Shown here: one piece after another, positions 1-10,249 of the stretch
Numbering within the stretch: position 1 is the stretch's first letter
Layout: each line of letters starts with the position of its first letter
Assembly: GCA_035654135.1 (NCBI GenBank)
Contig: DASRXN010000211.1
Coordinates: forward strand, 1-21,420
Direction: 5' to 3'
Source: Fen-999 sp035654135
GTDB lineage: Bacteria; Pseudomonadota; Gammaproteobacteria; Burkholderiales; Rhodocyclaceae
Length of the DNA stretch: 21,420 nucleotides
Program-made: the position numbers and the translations under genes
The notes under the pieces: generated by a model
Databases searched by the model: none
Told to the model about the DNA's origin: nothing
What the model saw: only the letters and a program-made list of their open reading frames with translations

Positions 1-686
1 ATGCGCTGGCCGTAGAACATCTTCGGCCGACCCTGGCGGTCCAGCTCGGGGATGCGGTCGAAGGTCAGCATGTAGGTGACGACGCCGGTCATCACCTCGG
101 CGATCGGCGGTCAGCCCGGCACCTTGACGATGGGCTTGCCGCTGATCACCTTGTCGATCGGCGTCGCGCGGGTCGGGTTCGGCTTCGCCGCCTGTACGCA
201 GCCCCAGGAGGCGCAGGCGCCCCAGGCGATCACCGCCTTGGCGTCGGCCGCGGTCTCTTTCAGGATCTCGACGAAGGGACGGCCGCCTTCGATGCAGAAC
301 ATGCCGTCCTCGTTGAGCGGCGGATTGCCTTCCACCGCCAGGATGTAGTTGCCCTTGTACTTCTTCTTGATCTCTTCGAGCTGCTTCTCGGCTTGGTGGC
401 CGGCGGCGGCCATCAGCGTGACGTGGTAGTCGAGCGAAAGCATCGACAGCACGACATCCTTGGTCAGAGGATGCGCGGAGCGGATGAAGGACTCGGAGCA
501 GCAGGTGCACTCCAGCCCTTCCAGCCAGATCACCGGCGTGCGCGGCTTGGTCTCCATCGCATGGGCGATCTTCGGCGCGTAGGCCGAACCCAGGCCCAGC
601 GATGTCGCGGTCAGCGAGCAGAACTTCAAAAAGCTGCGCCGGGATATTCCCTGCCTGCGCAGCACGTCGTAGAAAGTTTCGGTCAT
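1..686 (-). CDS. hoxK: Oxygen-tolerant membrane-bound [NiFe]-hydrogenase small subunit, 3' end off window, interrupted by in-frame TGA
   Basis: This is the electron-transfer subunit of a periplasmic, group 1d-type uptake hydrogenase (HoxK/HyaA/HupS). The start at 686 (MTETFYDV) is preceded by GGAGG, five bases upstream. A twin-arginine signal is visible at residues 15-21 (SRRSFLK), and the mature protein would begin near Met44. From there the cysteines fall on mature positions 17, 19 and 20 (CTCC motif), 115 and 120. These are five of the six ligands of the [4Fe-3S] proximal cluster of oxygen-tolerant enzymes. The sixth, Cys149 in the PGCPP motif, is replaced by TGA (codon 192, 113-111). After it the same frame continues for 36 codons with family sequence (PPIAEVMTGVVTYML, then FDRIPELDRQGRPKMFYGQ). 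So the gene is either freshly broken, misread in the sequence, or recoded. The rest of the gene, including the membrane anchor, and the expected large subunit lie to the left. Gene identity is firm; intactness is unresolved. Confidence 0.9.
75..96 (-). other. Hairpin 14 nt after the hoxK TGA (SECIS-like geometry)
   Basis: In the minus-strand transcript GGUGAUGAC (96-88) pairs with GUCGUCACC (83-75) over 9 bp including one U-G wobble, closing a CGGC tetraloop (87-84). The loop lies 23 nt after the TGA and has G at its second position, which fits the loose bacterial SECIS description (G in the first two loop positions, loop 16-37 nt from UGA). The same bases encode conserved family residues in GC-rich DNA, so the hairpin may be incidental. 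The structure itself is seen; the function is speculative. Confidence 0.3.
111..113 (-). other. In-frame TGA at the conserved proximal-cluster cysteine of hoxK
   Basis: The codons read GTG CCG GGC TGA CCG CCG ATC, where the family has V-P-G-C-P-P-I. One base change (TGC to TGA) accounts for it. The paralogous small subunits here keep a cysteine at the same place (HybO IPGCPPN, HoxY LPGCPPS, HoxB VSGCPTH). Confidence 0.9.
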
Positions 687-723
687 GTCCCCCTCCAGGT
701 CACGGTCGTGGTGAGGGGGATAG

Positions 724-739
724 ATCAAATTCCGTACCA
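724..739 (-). promoter_or_regulatory. Candidate sigma-54 (-24/-12) promoter for hoxK
   Basis: The minus strand reads TGGTACGGAATTTGAT against the consensus TGGCACG-N4-TTGCW. Spacing from GG to the -12 element is correct; there are two mismatches, one in the normally strong GC of the -12 element. It would start transcription near 713, about 27 nt before the hoxK start and just ahead of its ribosome-binding site. Homologous hoxK operons are sigma-54 dependent and activated by HoxA, which is encoded in this window. Confidence 0.4.
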
Positions 740-829
740 GCCCGCCCGGACAAGCACGATCGCTTGCCAGTCAGTGACTTACGAGAGCCATAGCCTTAGA
801 TTTTGTAGGGATGATGTGGAATATCGCTT

Positions 830-852
830 TCCATGGCGCGACGCACCATGGA
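830..852. repeat. 23-bp near-perfect dyad between hoxJ and hoxK
   Basis: Arms TCCATGGCGCG (830-840) and CGCACCATGGA (842-852) are inverted repeats about a central A at 841, matching at 10 of 11 positions. As minus-strand RNA it forms a 10-bp stem with a triloop. No U-tract follows, so it is a poor intrinsic terminator. It begins 14 nt beyond the hoxJ stop and is centred about 128 bp upstream of the predicted hoxK start site, a usual distance for an enhancer bound by an NtrC-type activator. HoxA is an obvious candidate binder, by inference only. Confidence 0.5.
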
Positions 853-866
853 AGCTTGCATTCCAC

Positions 867-2209
<1,343 letters not shown>

Positions 2210-2210
<1 letters not shown>

Positions 2211-3652
2211 CAGTGCACTGTACAGACCATGCACGGATCGAAGGAGCGGACGACGTGCTGTACCGCGGCCGGCGCCTTCTCGCCTTCGCCGACGGGCACG
2301 CCGACCAGCGCCTGCTCCAGCGCGCCGGGGCGCCCGGCACTGTCGCGCGGCGAGAAGTTCCAGGTGGTCGGGGCGATGATCTGGTAGTTGTGGATGCGGC
2401 CGCGACGGACGGCGAGCCAGTGGCCGAGCGAGCCACGCGCGGCTTCGACGAGGCCAACGCCTTCGACCTCGGCGGGCAGTTCGCCGTCGATCGAGAACGG
2501 CTCGCCGGGCCGCAGGGCTTCGGCCCAGGCCTCCATGGCCGGGAGCAGGCGGGCGACTTCGAGCAGGCGGGCGACGACGCGCGCCTCTACACCGCCGCCA
2601 TCGCGGCCGACCAGGTCGCGCGCCAGGGGATGCCCGGCCACCACCTGGCGCGCCAGTGCGCCGGTCTCGACCACTTCACCGCCCAGGCGCGGCGCCTTGC
2701 ACCAGGTGTAGGCGGCGTCCTTGTCGGCGATCGGCAGCGTCGAGCCGCGCAACGGCGGCAGCGGTGCCTCGGCGTCGGCGTACCAGGCGTGGCTGACGTC
2801 CTCGGCGATCTGCGCGGGGTCGAGCAAGGCCGGCCCGCCGGCCCAGACGCCGGCCGGCCACCAGCGGCCGCTCGCCTGTTCGTAGGCGCCGTAGCTCATG
2901 AAGGCCACGCCGGCATGGCCGAGTGCGCGCAGGTTCAGTGCTTGCGAGGCGCGCAGGAAAAGGCCGAAGTCGCTGTCCGCGTGCCGTTCGGCCCAGGTCG
3001 CCAATTCGTTGGCCGAAGCGATCGCGGCCACTGCCTCGAGCGCGTCGCCGAAGGTCGTTCGTTCGAGGAACTGGCGGAATTCGCGCAGTACGCGCAGCAG
3101 GCGCAGGCGCTCGGAGGCGTTGACGGGATGGGTCGAGCCGCCCGGCTGCAATGCAAGGGTGTGCGGCCACTTGCCTGCCAGCAGGCCCATGGCGCGCATC
3201 AGCCCGGCGCGCGCCGGCAGGAAGTCGCCGGCCGCCGTGCCGGTGACCGCCTTGAAGCGCCTCGCGGCGGCGTGCCACCACGGCTGACTTTCGTAGCAAT
3301 CGCGCGCGAAGTCGGGCATGAAGAACAGGTAGAAATGCGTGACGTGGTCGGCGACGTTTTCGACCGACTGGATGAGGTTCGCCGCCAGCCGGCCATTCTC
3401 GGGCGGTTTGATGCCCATGGCCCCCGCCAGCGCCTGCGCGGCGGCGGCCGACTGCGACACCGAACAGATGCCGCAGATGCGCGGCACGAAGACCAGCGCA
3501 TCGAGCGGCGCCTTGCCTTGCAGGATCTGTTCGAAGCCGCGATAGAGCGAACTCCTGACTCGCGCCTCGCGCACCTGGCCGTCGGCAACGTCGAGGATCA
3601 CCTCGAGGTCGCCCTCGACTCGGTTGAACGGCCCGACCACCAATCGGGTCAT
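2210..3652 (-). CDS. hoxC: Regulatory (H2-sensing) [NiFe]-hydrogenase large subunit
   Basis: Large subunit of the cytoplasmic H2 sensor (HoxC/HupV, group 2b) that carries the NiFe site. Of 480 residues, the nickel ligands are Cys60 and Cys63 (RICGIC) and Cys474 and Cys477 (DPCMVC). The chain ends at His480 directly after the DPCMVCTVH motif, with no cleavable C-terminal peptide. That is the hallmark of regulatory hydrogenases, which need no maturation protease. The N-terminal GPFNRVEGDLEV is also typical. The ATG at 3652 overlaps the hoxB stop by 4 nt (ATGA), so the two subunits are coupled. The product binds HoxB and, through it, the kinase encoded next. A large antisense open frame over this gene is a coding shadow. 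Confidence 0.95.
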
Positions 3653-4634
3653 GGTTTCTTGGCCGGACGCGGCCAGCGGATGATGTGGTCGGTGGTGGCG
3701 TTCTTGCGCACCCGCGCCGGTGTCGCCGATTTCGACAAGGCGGCGAGGGCAACGAACCAAGCCTTGGGCATGTCGAGCGGCAGGCCGATCGGGATGCCGG
3801 CGATCTTCGGCGTGCGCGTGAAGGGATGGCCCGGCTCCTCGAAGGCCGGCTCGGTGCAGCTGATGCAGGCATAGCCGCCGCTGGTGCAGGAGCCGCCGCC
3901 GTTCCACGGCCGCTGGTTGCAGTCAGCGTGCGCCTGCGTGCCCTTGCAGCCCATGTGCTCCATCAGGCAGCCCTGGTCGCCGTTCTTCTCGGCACTGGCC
4001 TTGAATTCGTAGAACTCGTTGCGGTTGCAGCCATGGTGCACCAGCACGTCGGTGTAGAAGCGCGGCCGCGCCAGCTCGTCGAGATCCGCCTCCTTCATTT
4101 CGCCGCGCGCCAGCGAGAGCAGCGTCTCGGTCACCCAGTCGGGATGCGTCGGACAGCCCGAGACGTTGACCACGGGCAGGCCGGCGCCGGCGCGGAAGGG
4201 CGTGCCGAGCAGGCCGCCGGGGTTGGCTCCGTCGTACTGCAGGCCGCAGGCGTCGGTGGGATTGATGCCCGCCGCGGTGACGCCGCCGAAAGCCGCGCAG
4301 GAGCCCATCGCCACGACATGCCTGGCCCGCATCGCCAGCAGCCGCACCCACTCGATCATCGGCCGCTCGGTGCCGGCCATGACGTGGAAGCGGCCACTGC
4401 CCTGCGGGCCGAGCAGCAGCGAACCCTCCACGCACAGGACGTCGAACGGCCGGCTGCCGTCGACACAGGATTCGAGGATGGCCAGTGCCTCGTCAGCACA
4501 GGCTTCGGAAATGCTCGGATGCCAGACGATTTCGATGCCGGCATCGGCCAGGGTGGCGAACAGCGAGCCCCACTCGCTGCCGAGCCACGACAGCGTGCAG
4601 CCGCCGCAGCCGCCCGACTGTACCCAGACCAGTT

Positions 4635-4638
<4 letters not shown>
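3649..4638 (-). CDS. hoxB: Regulatory (H2-sensing) [NiFe]-hydrogenase small subunit
   Basis: Iron-sulfur subunit of the H2 sensor (HoxB/HupU). The 329 residues begin MKLVWVQSGGCGGCTLSWL, with no twin-arginine signal, so the protein stays in the cytoplasm as expected for a regulatory hydrogenase. Proximal-cluster cysteines are Cys11 and Cys14 (GGCGGC), then GSCAAFGG and VSGCPTH. A cysteine-rich C-terminal half (GCNRNEF, QGCLMEHMGC, SCTSGGYACISC) supplies the medial and distal clusters. The ATG at 4638 overlaps the hoxA stop by 4 nt (ATGA), so it follows hoxA in the same transcript. There is no C-terminal membrane helix. The identification rests on the whole cysteine pattern and on the matching HoxC next door. 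Confidence 0.95.
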
Positions 4639-6077
<1,439 letters not shown>

Positions 6078-6128
6078 TGCTCGCTCCCTCCCGAAAGCGA
6101 TCATTTCAAGCGGCGATGGCCTGCCTTG

Positions 6129-6602
6129 TCAAGAACCGTGTAGGAAAAAGCGGCGGCGCGCGGGAGAAGGCGGGGTTTCCGCCACGGGCTCGGCGTCCGG
6201 ATTGCGCATCAACGCATGCAGCGAGCCGAGCGCGGTCAGACGCGCCGTCTCCTGGTCGATGAATTGCGCCATCGAGGTCATCAGCGGACAGCTCAGATAT
6301 TCGCCGATTTCGTCCTCATGGCCTCCGAGGAAGGCGAACTTGCCAGCAGGGTAATCGATCATCAGCCGCCGCCCTTCAGGCGCACTCACCCAGCCATCTT
6401 CGGCTCCCGGCACCAGCAGCAGGCTCATCGCCCACGGCGTCACGACCACGCCCAGCCACTGGCCCTCATGCAGATCGAAGCCGACCGCCTCGACGCGCAG
6501 CGCCGGGTTGAGGAACGGCAATCCCGCCATGCGTTCCTTCTCGATGCGGCGAAAGGCCGCTTCCACCTGCGGCGCCGGGTTGCCGGCGTGGACTCTCACC
6601 AT
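6129..6602 (-). CDS. hybE: HybE-family [NiFe]-hydrogenase assembly chaperone
   Basis: A 157-residue protein of the HybE (also HupJ/HoxT-like) family, thought to help proofread the hydrogenase small subunit or couple its maturation and export. Family features include QVEAAFRRIE near the N terminus, FLNPALRVEAVGF, a GQWLGVVVTPWAMSLLL core, a YPAGKFAFLGG strand and the EYLSCPLMTSM segment with its cysteine. The ATG at 6602 overlaps the end of hypC by 7 nt. Clustering with a complete hybOABCD set supports a role for the Hyb-type enzyme rather than HoxFUYH. It contains no cofactor-binding motif that I can identify beyond the lone conserved cysteine. Confidence 0.85.
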   Translation of the reverse strand: MVRVHAGNPAPQVEAAFRRIEKERMAGLPFLNPALRVEAVGFDLHEGQWLGVVVTPWAMSLLLVPGAEDGWVSAPEGRRLMIDYPAGKFAFLGGHEDEIGEYLSCPLMTSMAQFIDQETARLTALGSLHALMRNPDAEPVAETPPSPARRRFFLHGS

Positions 6603-6841
6603 GCCCGTACGTCCGTCGATCCTGCCGCCATCATCTCGGCCATGACGCGCAGCGCTTCCTCGGCACGCCCGATCTCGACGCGCTCGAAGGCAAAACCGCC
6701 GGCCTGGATCAGCAGGTAATCGCCGAGAATCACGTCTTCATTCATCAGCAACAGGCTGACGCGCCGCGCCTGGCCGAAGGCCTCGACGGTGGCCATGTCG
6801 CCGTCGAGTTCGATCACCTTCGAAGGTACGGCTAGGCACAT
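6596..6841 (-). CDS. hypC: HypC/HybG-type hydrogenase maturation chaperone
   Basis: An 81-residue chaperone that carries the Fe(CN)2CO precursor with HypD and delivers it to the apo large subunit. The N terminus MCLAVPSKV has the catalytic Cys2 that binds the iron group and the large-subunit precursor. The rest is the usual beta-barrel sequence (VSLLLMNEDVILGDYLLIQAG), followed by a short helix. It overlaps hybD by 10 nt and hybE by 7 nt. Its place in the hyb operon, as with E. coli hybG, suggests dedication to HybC, although a general hypC may exist elsewhere with hypABDEF. The start is fixed by the need for cysteine at position 2. Confidence 0.93.
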   Translation of the reverse strand: MCLAVPSKVIELDGDMATVEAFGQARRVSLLLMNEDVILGDYLLIQAGGFAFERVEIGRAEEALRVMAEMMAAGSTDVRAW

Positions 6842-7320
6842 GTCGCCTTTTCCTTCAGATCGACGCCGCGCGCCGCCAACTCCTCGGCCGCCAGGCGCAC
6901 CATCTCCGGCACTCGGGCGGCAATCGCCGGCGTCAGTTCCAGCCCGAGTTCGAGATTGTCCGGCTCGACGCCGATCAATACGAGATCGCCCGGCGGATCG
7001 CCGGAGAATTCGAGCCCGGCCAGAACGTCGCTGATGCTGACCTGGTGCGGCGACAGTTTCGAGCGGAAGAATACCGGCACTTCATCTCCCACCATCTTCA
7101 CCACGGTGCCTGGCGGCCGGCCGGCCTTGATGGCGTCGAGCACCAGCAGCAGGTCGGTGCCCGAGAGCGGGCCGAGCAGTTCCATTCCTGCCGTACCGCC
7201 GTCGATGACCTCGACGCCTTCGGGCAGGTCGTACTGTTCTTCCAATGCCTCGGCTGCGCGCACGCCGACGCCCTCGTCGGAGAGGATGGTGTTGCCGATG
7301 CCGAGGATGACCGTGCGCAA
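6832..7320 (-). CDS. hybD: Hydrogenase maturation endopeptidase HybD (for HybC)
   Basis: Nickel-dependent protease that removes the C-terminal peptide of the Hyb large subunit after the NiFe site is inserted. I place the start at TTG, 7320, eight bases after GGAG. It gives MRTVILGIGNTILSDEG and a 162-residue protein, and sets the metal-binding residues at Glu16, Asp62 and His92, essentially the E. coli HybD positions (16, 62, 93). No ATG suits this frame; the nearby ATG at 7334 is in another frame. The same frame runs on upstream across the hybC end, but that extension is not family sequence. The gene follows a strong terminator-like hairpin after hybC and overlaps hypC by 10 nt, so weak start and attenuation both point to low expression relative to the structural genes. 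Confidence 0.9.
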   Translation of the reverse strand: MRTVILGIGNTILSDEGVGVRAAEALEEQYDLPEGVEVIDGGTAGMELLGPLSGTDLLLVLDAIKAGRPPGTVVKMVGDEVPVFFRSKLSPHQVSISDVLAGLEFSGDPPGDLVLIGVEPDNLELGLELTPAIAARVPEMVRLAAEELAARGVDLKEKATCA

Positions 7321-7332
7321 AGCATTCGCTCC

Positions 7333-7367
7333 AAAAAAACGGGGCGGGCAACACTGCGCCCGCCCCG
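7333..7367 (-). terminator. Intrinsic terminator/attenuator between hybC and hybD
   Basis: In the minus-strand transcript CGGGGCGGGC (7367-7358 side) pairs perfectly with GCCCGCCCCG (7349-7340) over 10 GC-rich bp around an 8-nt loop. Seven U residues (7339-7333) follow immediately. It starts 15 nt after the hybC stop and ends 12 nt before the hybD start. Because the downstream genes have no obvious promoter, it probably reduces rather than abolishes read-through. Confidence 0.85.
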
Positions 7368-7381
7368 GATTCAACTCATTC

Positions 7382-9085
7382 TTACCTTGTCTTGACGGTG
7401 ATCGCCGAATCGTTCTCGGTGTCGGCGACGTGGATCGCGCAAGCGATGCAGGGGTCGAAGGAGTGTATCGTGCGCAGCACTTCCAGCGGCTCGTCGGGCT
7501 TGGCGACGGGATTGTCGGCCAGCGAGGCCTCGTAGGGGCCGGGCTCGTCCTTCTCGTTCCTCGGGCAGGCGTTCCAGGTCGAAGGCACCACCGCCTGGTA
7601 GTTTTTGATCTTGCCGTTGTCGATGACCACCCAGTGCGACAGCACGCCGCGCGGCGCTTCGTGGAAGCCGACGCCGGAGATCTCGCCCTTCGGGAACACC
7701 GGCTTGTTGAAGGTCTTGAGGTCGCCCTTGGCGATGTTGGCCAGCAGGAGATTCCACTGGTTCGAGAGTTCGTCGACCAGCACCGCGCAACGCACGGCAC
7801 GCGCGGCATGGCGGCCGATGGTCGAGTGCATGGCATCGAGGCCGACCTTGGTCTTCGCCAGTGCGGAGACGGTATCGAGCGCGGCGGTGGCGTACTTCTT
7901 GGTCGGCTCATGGCCGGCAGCGAGCATGCACAACACATTGGCGAGCGGCCCGACCTGGGCCGGCTTGCCATAGAACGTCGGCGACTTCAGCCAGGAATAC
8001 TTTTCGTTTTCCTTGAAGTCCGTGTAGTTCGGCTTGGTCTCGCCGACGTAGGGATGCAGCGGCTTCTGCTCACTGTAGTTGTACCAGGAGTGCTTGATCG
8101 ACTCCTCGACGCCCTTGACCCAGTACTCGTCGCCGAACTGCTTGATCGGCTTGAAGGTGGCGAGGTCCTTGCCGGTGATGAAGCCGCCGGGCACGGCGAA
8201 CTGCGTGCCCTTGGTGTCGAGCGGCACGTCGGGCACGGACAGATAGTTGGTGACGCCGGCGCCGTACTTGGTCCAGTCGGCGTAGAAGGCGCCGACGGCG
8301 GCGACGTCGATTAGATAGACATTCTTGACGAAGTCGGCCAACTCGTCGATCCAGGTCTTGAGCGCCAACAGACGTTCCACTGTCAGCACCGACTGCGAAT
8401 CGGTGGCGATCGGGTTGGCGACGCCGCCGACGGCCAGGTTCTGGATATGCGGTGTCTTCGCGCCGAGCACGGAGACGATCTTGTTCGCCTTGCGCTGCAC
8501 TTCGAGCGCCTGCAGGTAGTGCGCGACCGCCAGCAGATTGACTTCGGGCGACAGCTTCATCGCCGGATGGCCCCAGTAGCCGTTGGTGAAGATGCCGAGC
8601 TGGCCGCCATTGACGAAGCCCGCCAGCCGCGCCTTGACCGCCCGCATCTCGTGCTTGCCGTTGAGGTGCCAGCTCGACAGGCTCTCGGCCAGGCTGGCAG
8701 TCTTGTCCGGGTCGGCCTTTAGCGCTGAGGTAACGTCGACCCAGTCTAGCGCCGACAGATGGTAGAAATGCACGATATGGTCATGCACCGCATGCGCCAG
8801 CATGATCAGGTTGCGAATGTACTGGGCGTTGAGCGGCACTTCGAGCTGCAATGCATTCTCCACCGCGCGCACGGAAGCCATGGCGTGCACCGTGGTGCAC
8901 ACGCCGCAGATGCGCTGGGTGATGGTCCAGGCGTCGCGCGGGTCGCGGCCGAGCAGGATCAGCTCGACGCCGCGCCACATCTGGCCCGAGGACCAGGCCT
9001 TCTTGATTTTGCCGCCGTCTACATCGACGTCGATGCGCAGGTGCCCTTCGATGCGGGTGATGGGATCGATGGTAATGCGTGCCAT
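7382..9085 (-). CDS. hybC: Hyd-2-type [NiFe]-hydrogenase large subunit
   Basis: Catalytic subunit of the periplasmic uptake hydrogenase (HybC, group 1c type), which oxidises H2 at the NiFe(CN)2CO site. The chain has 567 residues, the same length as E. coli HybC. Nickel ligands are Cys60 and Cys63 (RICGVC) and Cys546 and Cys549 (DPCIACAIH). The 15 residues after His552 (VADTENDSAITVKTR) are the maturation peptide that HybD should remove. It has no export signal of its own and would travel with HybO through the Tat system. It starts 12 nt after hybB. The ATG at 9085 (MARITIDPITRIEGH) follows a GGAG-like stretch. The strong terminator directly behind it ends the structural part of the operon. 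Confidence 0.96.
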   Translation of the reverse strand: MARITIDPITRIEGHLRIDVDVDGGKIKKAWSSGQMWRGVELILLGRDPRDAWTITQRICGVCTTVHAMASVRAVENALQLEVPLNAQYIRNLIMLAHAVHDHIVHFYHLSALDWVDVTSALKADPDKTASLAESLSSWHLNGKHEMRAVKARLAGFVNGGQLGIFTNGYWGHPAMKLSPEVNLLAVAHYLQALEVQRKANKIVSVLGAKTPHIQNLAVGGVANPIATDSQSVLTVERLLALKTWIDELADFVKNVYLIDVAAVGAFYADWTKYGAGVTNYLSVPDVPLDTKGTQFAVPGGFITGKDLATFKPIKQFGDEYWVKGVEESIKHSWYNYSEQKPLHPYVGETKPNYTDFKENEKYSWLKSPTFYGKPAQVGPLANVLCMLAAGHEPTKKYATAALDTVSALAKTKVGLDAMHSTIGRHAARAVRCAVLVDELSNQWNLLLANIAKGDLKTFNKPVFPKGEISGVGFHEAPRGVLSHWVVIDNGKIKNYQAVVPSTWNACPRNEKDEPGPYEASLADNPVAKPDEPLEVLRTIHSFDPCIACAIHVADTENDSAITVKTR

Positions 9086-9097
9086 TTTTCTTCTCCG

Positions 9098-10246
9098 TCA
9101 GGAATGGGCAGCTTCGCGCGGGAGAACCGGGAAGCGGCGGGTGACGACGATGTAGAGCAGGACTTCGGTGGCGAACATGCCGGCGGTGACCAGGATTTCG
9201 GACAAGGACGGGAAATAACTGAAGCCCGGACCCGTGTCGTAACCGATAAGGAAACCGTTGAGGCGGAGGAGCGAGCCACCCAGCATCAGCAGGATGCCGG
9301 CGACGAACAGCCGTGCCGGGTTGCGCCGCTGGACCTCGGTGCCGATGATGAAGAACGGCACGACGAAGCAGGCGGTTTCGAGCCAGAACATCAGGGCATT
9401 GAGGTTGGGCTTGAACGCGTCGCCGAGAACACCGCGTACGGTCACGTCGCCGAGCCTCACCACCAGATACACAGCGACGATGCCGAGCATCACCTTGGCC
9501 ATCGGCGTCAGGATGTTCATCTCGATCGAGCGGCGATAGGCGCTGGAAGCGAGACAGGACTCGAACAGCACGACGGCGTAGCCCATGATGATGGCGGTGA
9601 GCAGGAACAGCGCCGGCACCGCCGGTGTCTGCCAGAGCGGCGCCACCTGCCCGCCCAGCACTACCCAGAGCGTGCCCAGCGACGACTGGTGCATCATCGG
9701 CAACAAGGTACCGAGCGCGATGATGAAAAACATGTACTTCGTCACCTTCTTCTTGGCATCGCGCAGGCCGAACTGTTCGAGCACCACCGGCGAGAACTCG
9801 ATCCACATGACGAAGATGTAGAGCGTGATGCACACCGCCACCTCGAACATCACCGAGTTGGGATTCGCCGACCAGGGCCAGTACATGTTCCAAACGTTCC
9901 ACCAGCGGCCGAGGTCGAAGATGACGCCGGCACCGGCGAGCGTGTAGCCAAGCAGCGAGGCCAGTAGCGCCGGTCGCACTAGCGGGTGGTATTCGCCGCG
10001 GTTGAACAGATAGACCAGCATCGCCACCGAGAAACCACCGCAGGCGAAAGCCGAACCGATCATCACGTCGACGACGATCCAGATCCCCCACGGATAGCCG
10101 TCGCTGAGGTTGGTCACCGCGCCGAGGCCGAAGATGAAGCGATAGAGCAGGATCGCCGCCATCAGCATGACCAGCAGGCCGGCAATAACGGTCGTCTTGT
10201 TCAGCAGCGGGCCGCCGACGGGAACGGGAGCGGAGTGTGTTGTCAT
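9098..10246 (-). CDS. hybB: Hyd-2 integral membrane subunit HybB (NrfD/PsrC family)
   Basis: A 382-residue, very hydrophobic protein that anchors the hydrogenase and links it to the quinone pool. Several long apolar segments are evident, beginning with TVIAGLLVMLMAAILLYRF near residue 14. Others are near 55-75, 90-110, 125-150, 165-185, 205-225, 255-275 and onward, as expected for the NrfD/HybB family. The family binds no haem, unlike the cytochrome b (HoxZ) used by HoxK-type enzymes, so this enzyme uses the HybA/HybB route. Its ATG lies three bases after the hybA stop. Gene order hybO-A-B-C matches E. coli exactly. The conserved acidic and histidine residues for quinone and proton handling cannot be assigned with confidence by eye. 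Confidence 0.92.
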   Translation of the reverse strand: MTTHSAPVPVGGPLLNKTTVIAGLLVMLMAAILLYRFIFGLGAVTNLSDGYPWGIWIVVDVMIGSAFACGGFSVAMLVYLFNRGEYHPLVRPALLASLLGYTLAGAGVIFDLGRWWNVWNMYWPWSANPNSVMFEVAVCITLYIFVMWIEFSPVVLEQFGLRDAKKKVTKYMFFIIALGTLLPMMHQSSLGTLWVVLGGQVAPLWQTPAVPALFLLTAIIMGYAVVLFESCLASSAYRRSIEMNILTPMAKVMLGIVAVYLVVRLGDVTVRGVLGDAFKPNLNALMFWLETACFVVPFFIIGTEVQRRNPARLFVAGILLMLGGSLLRLNGFLIGYDTGPGFSYFPSLSEILVTAGMFATEVLLYIVVTRRFPVLPREAAHS

Positions 10247-10249
10247 GGT

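Noticed and set aside
755..772. TGGCAAGCGATCGTGCT on the minus strand as a sigma-54 promoter for hoxK
   Set aside because: The spacing between GG and GC is one base too long, and sigma-54 spacing is strict; the element at 724-739 has correct spacing.
2213..3874. Long plus-strand open frame opposite hoxC
   Set aside because: The minus strand gives a complete HoxC with all catalytic motifs; the plus-strand product is low-complexity and family-less.
7321..7971. Upstream extension of hybD in the same frame across the end of hybC
   Set aside because: The extended sequence is an out-of-frame shadow of hybC, and a terminator lies inside it; the TTG at 7320 has a good ribosome-binding site and correct residue numbering.
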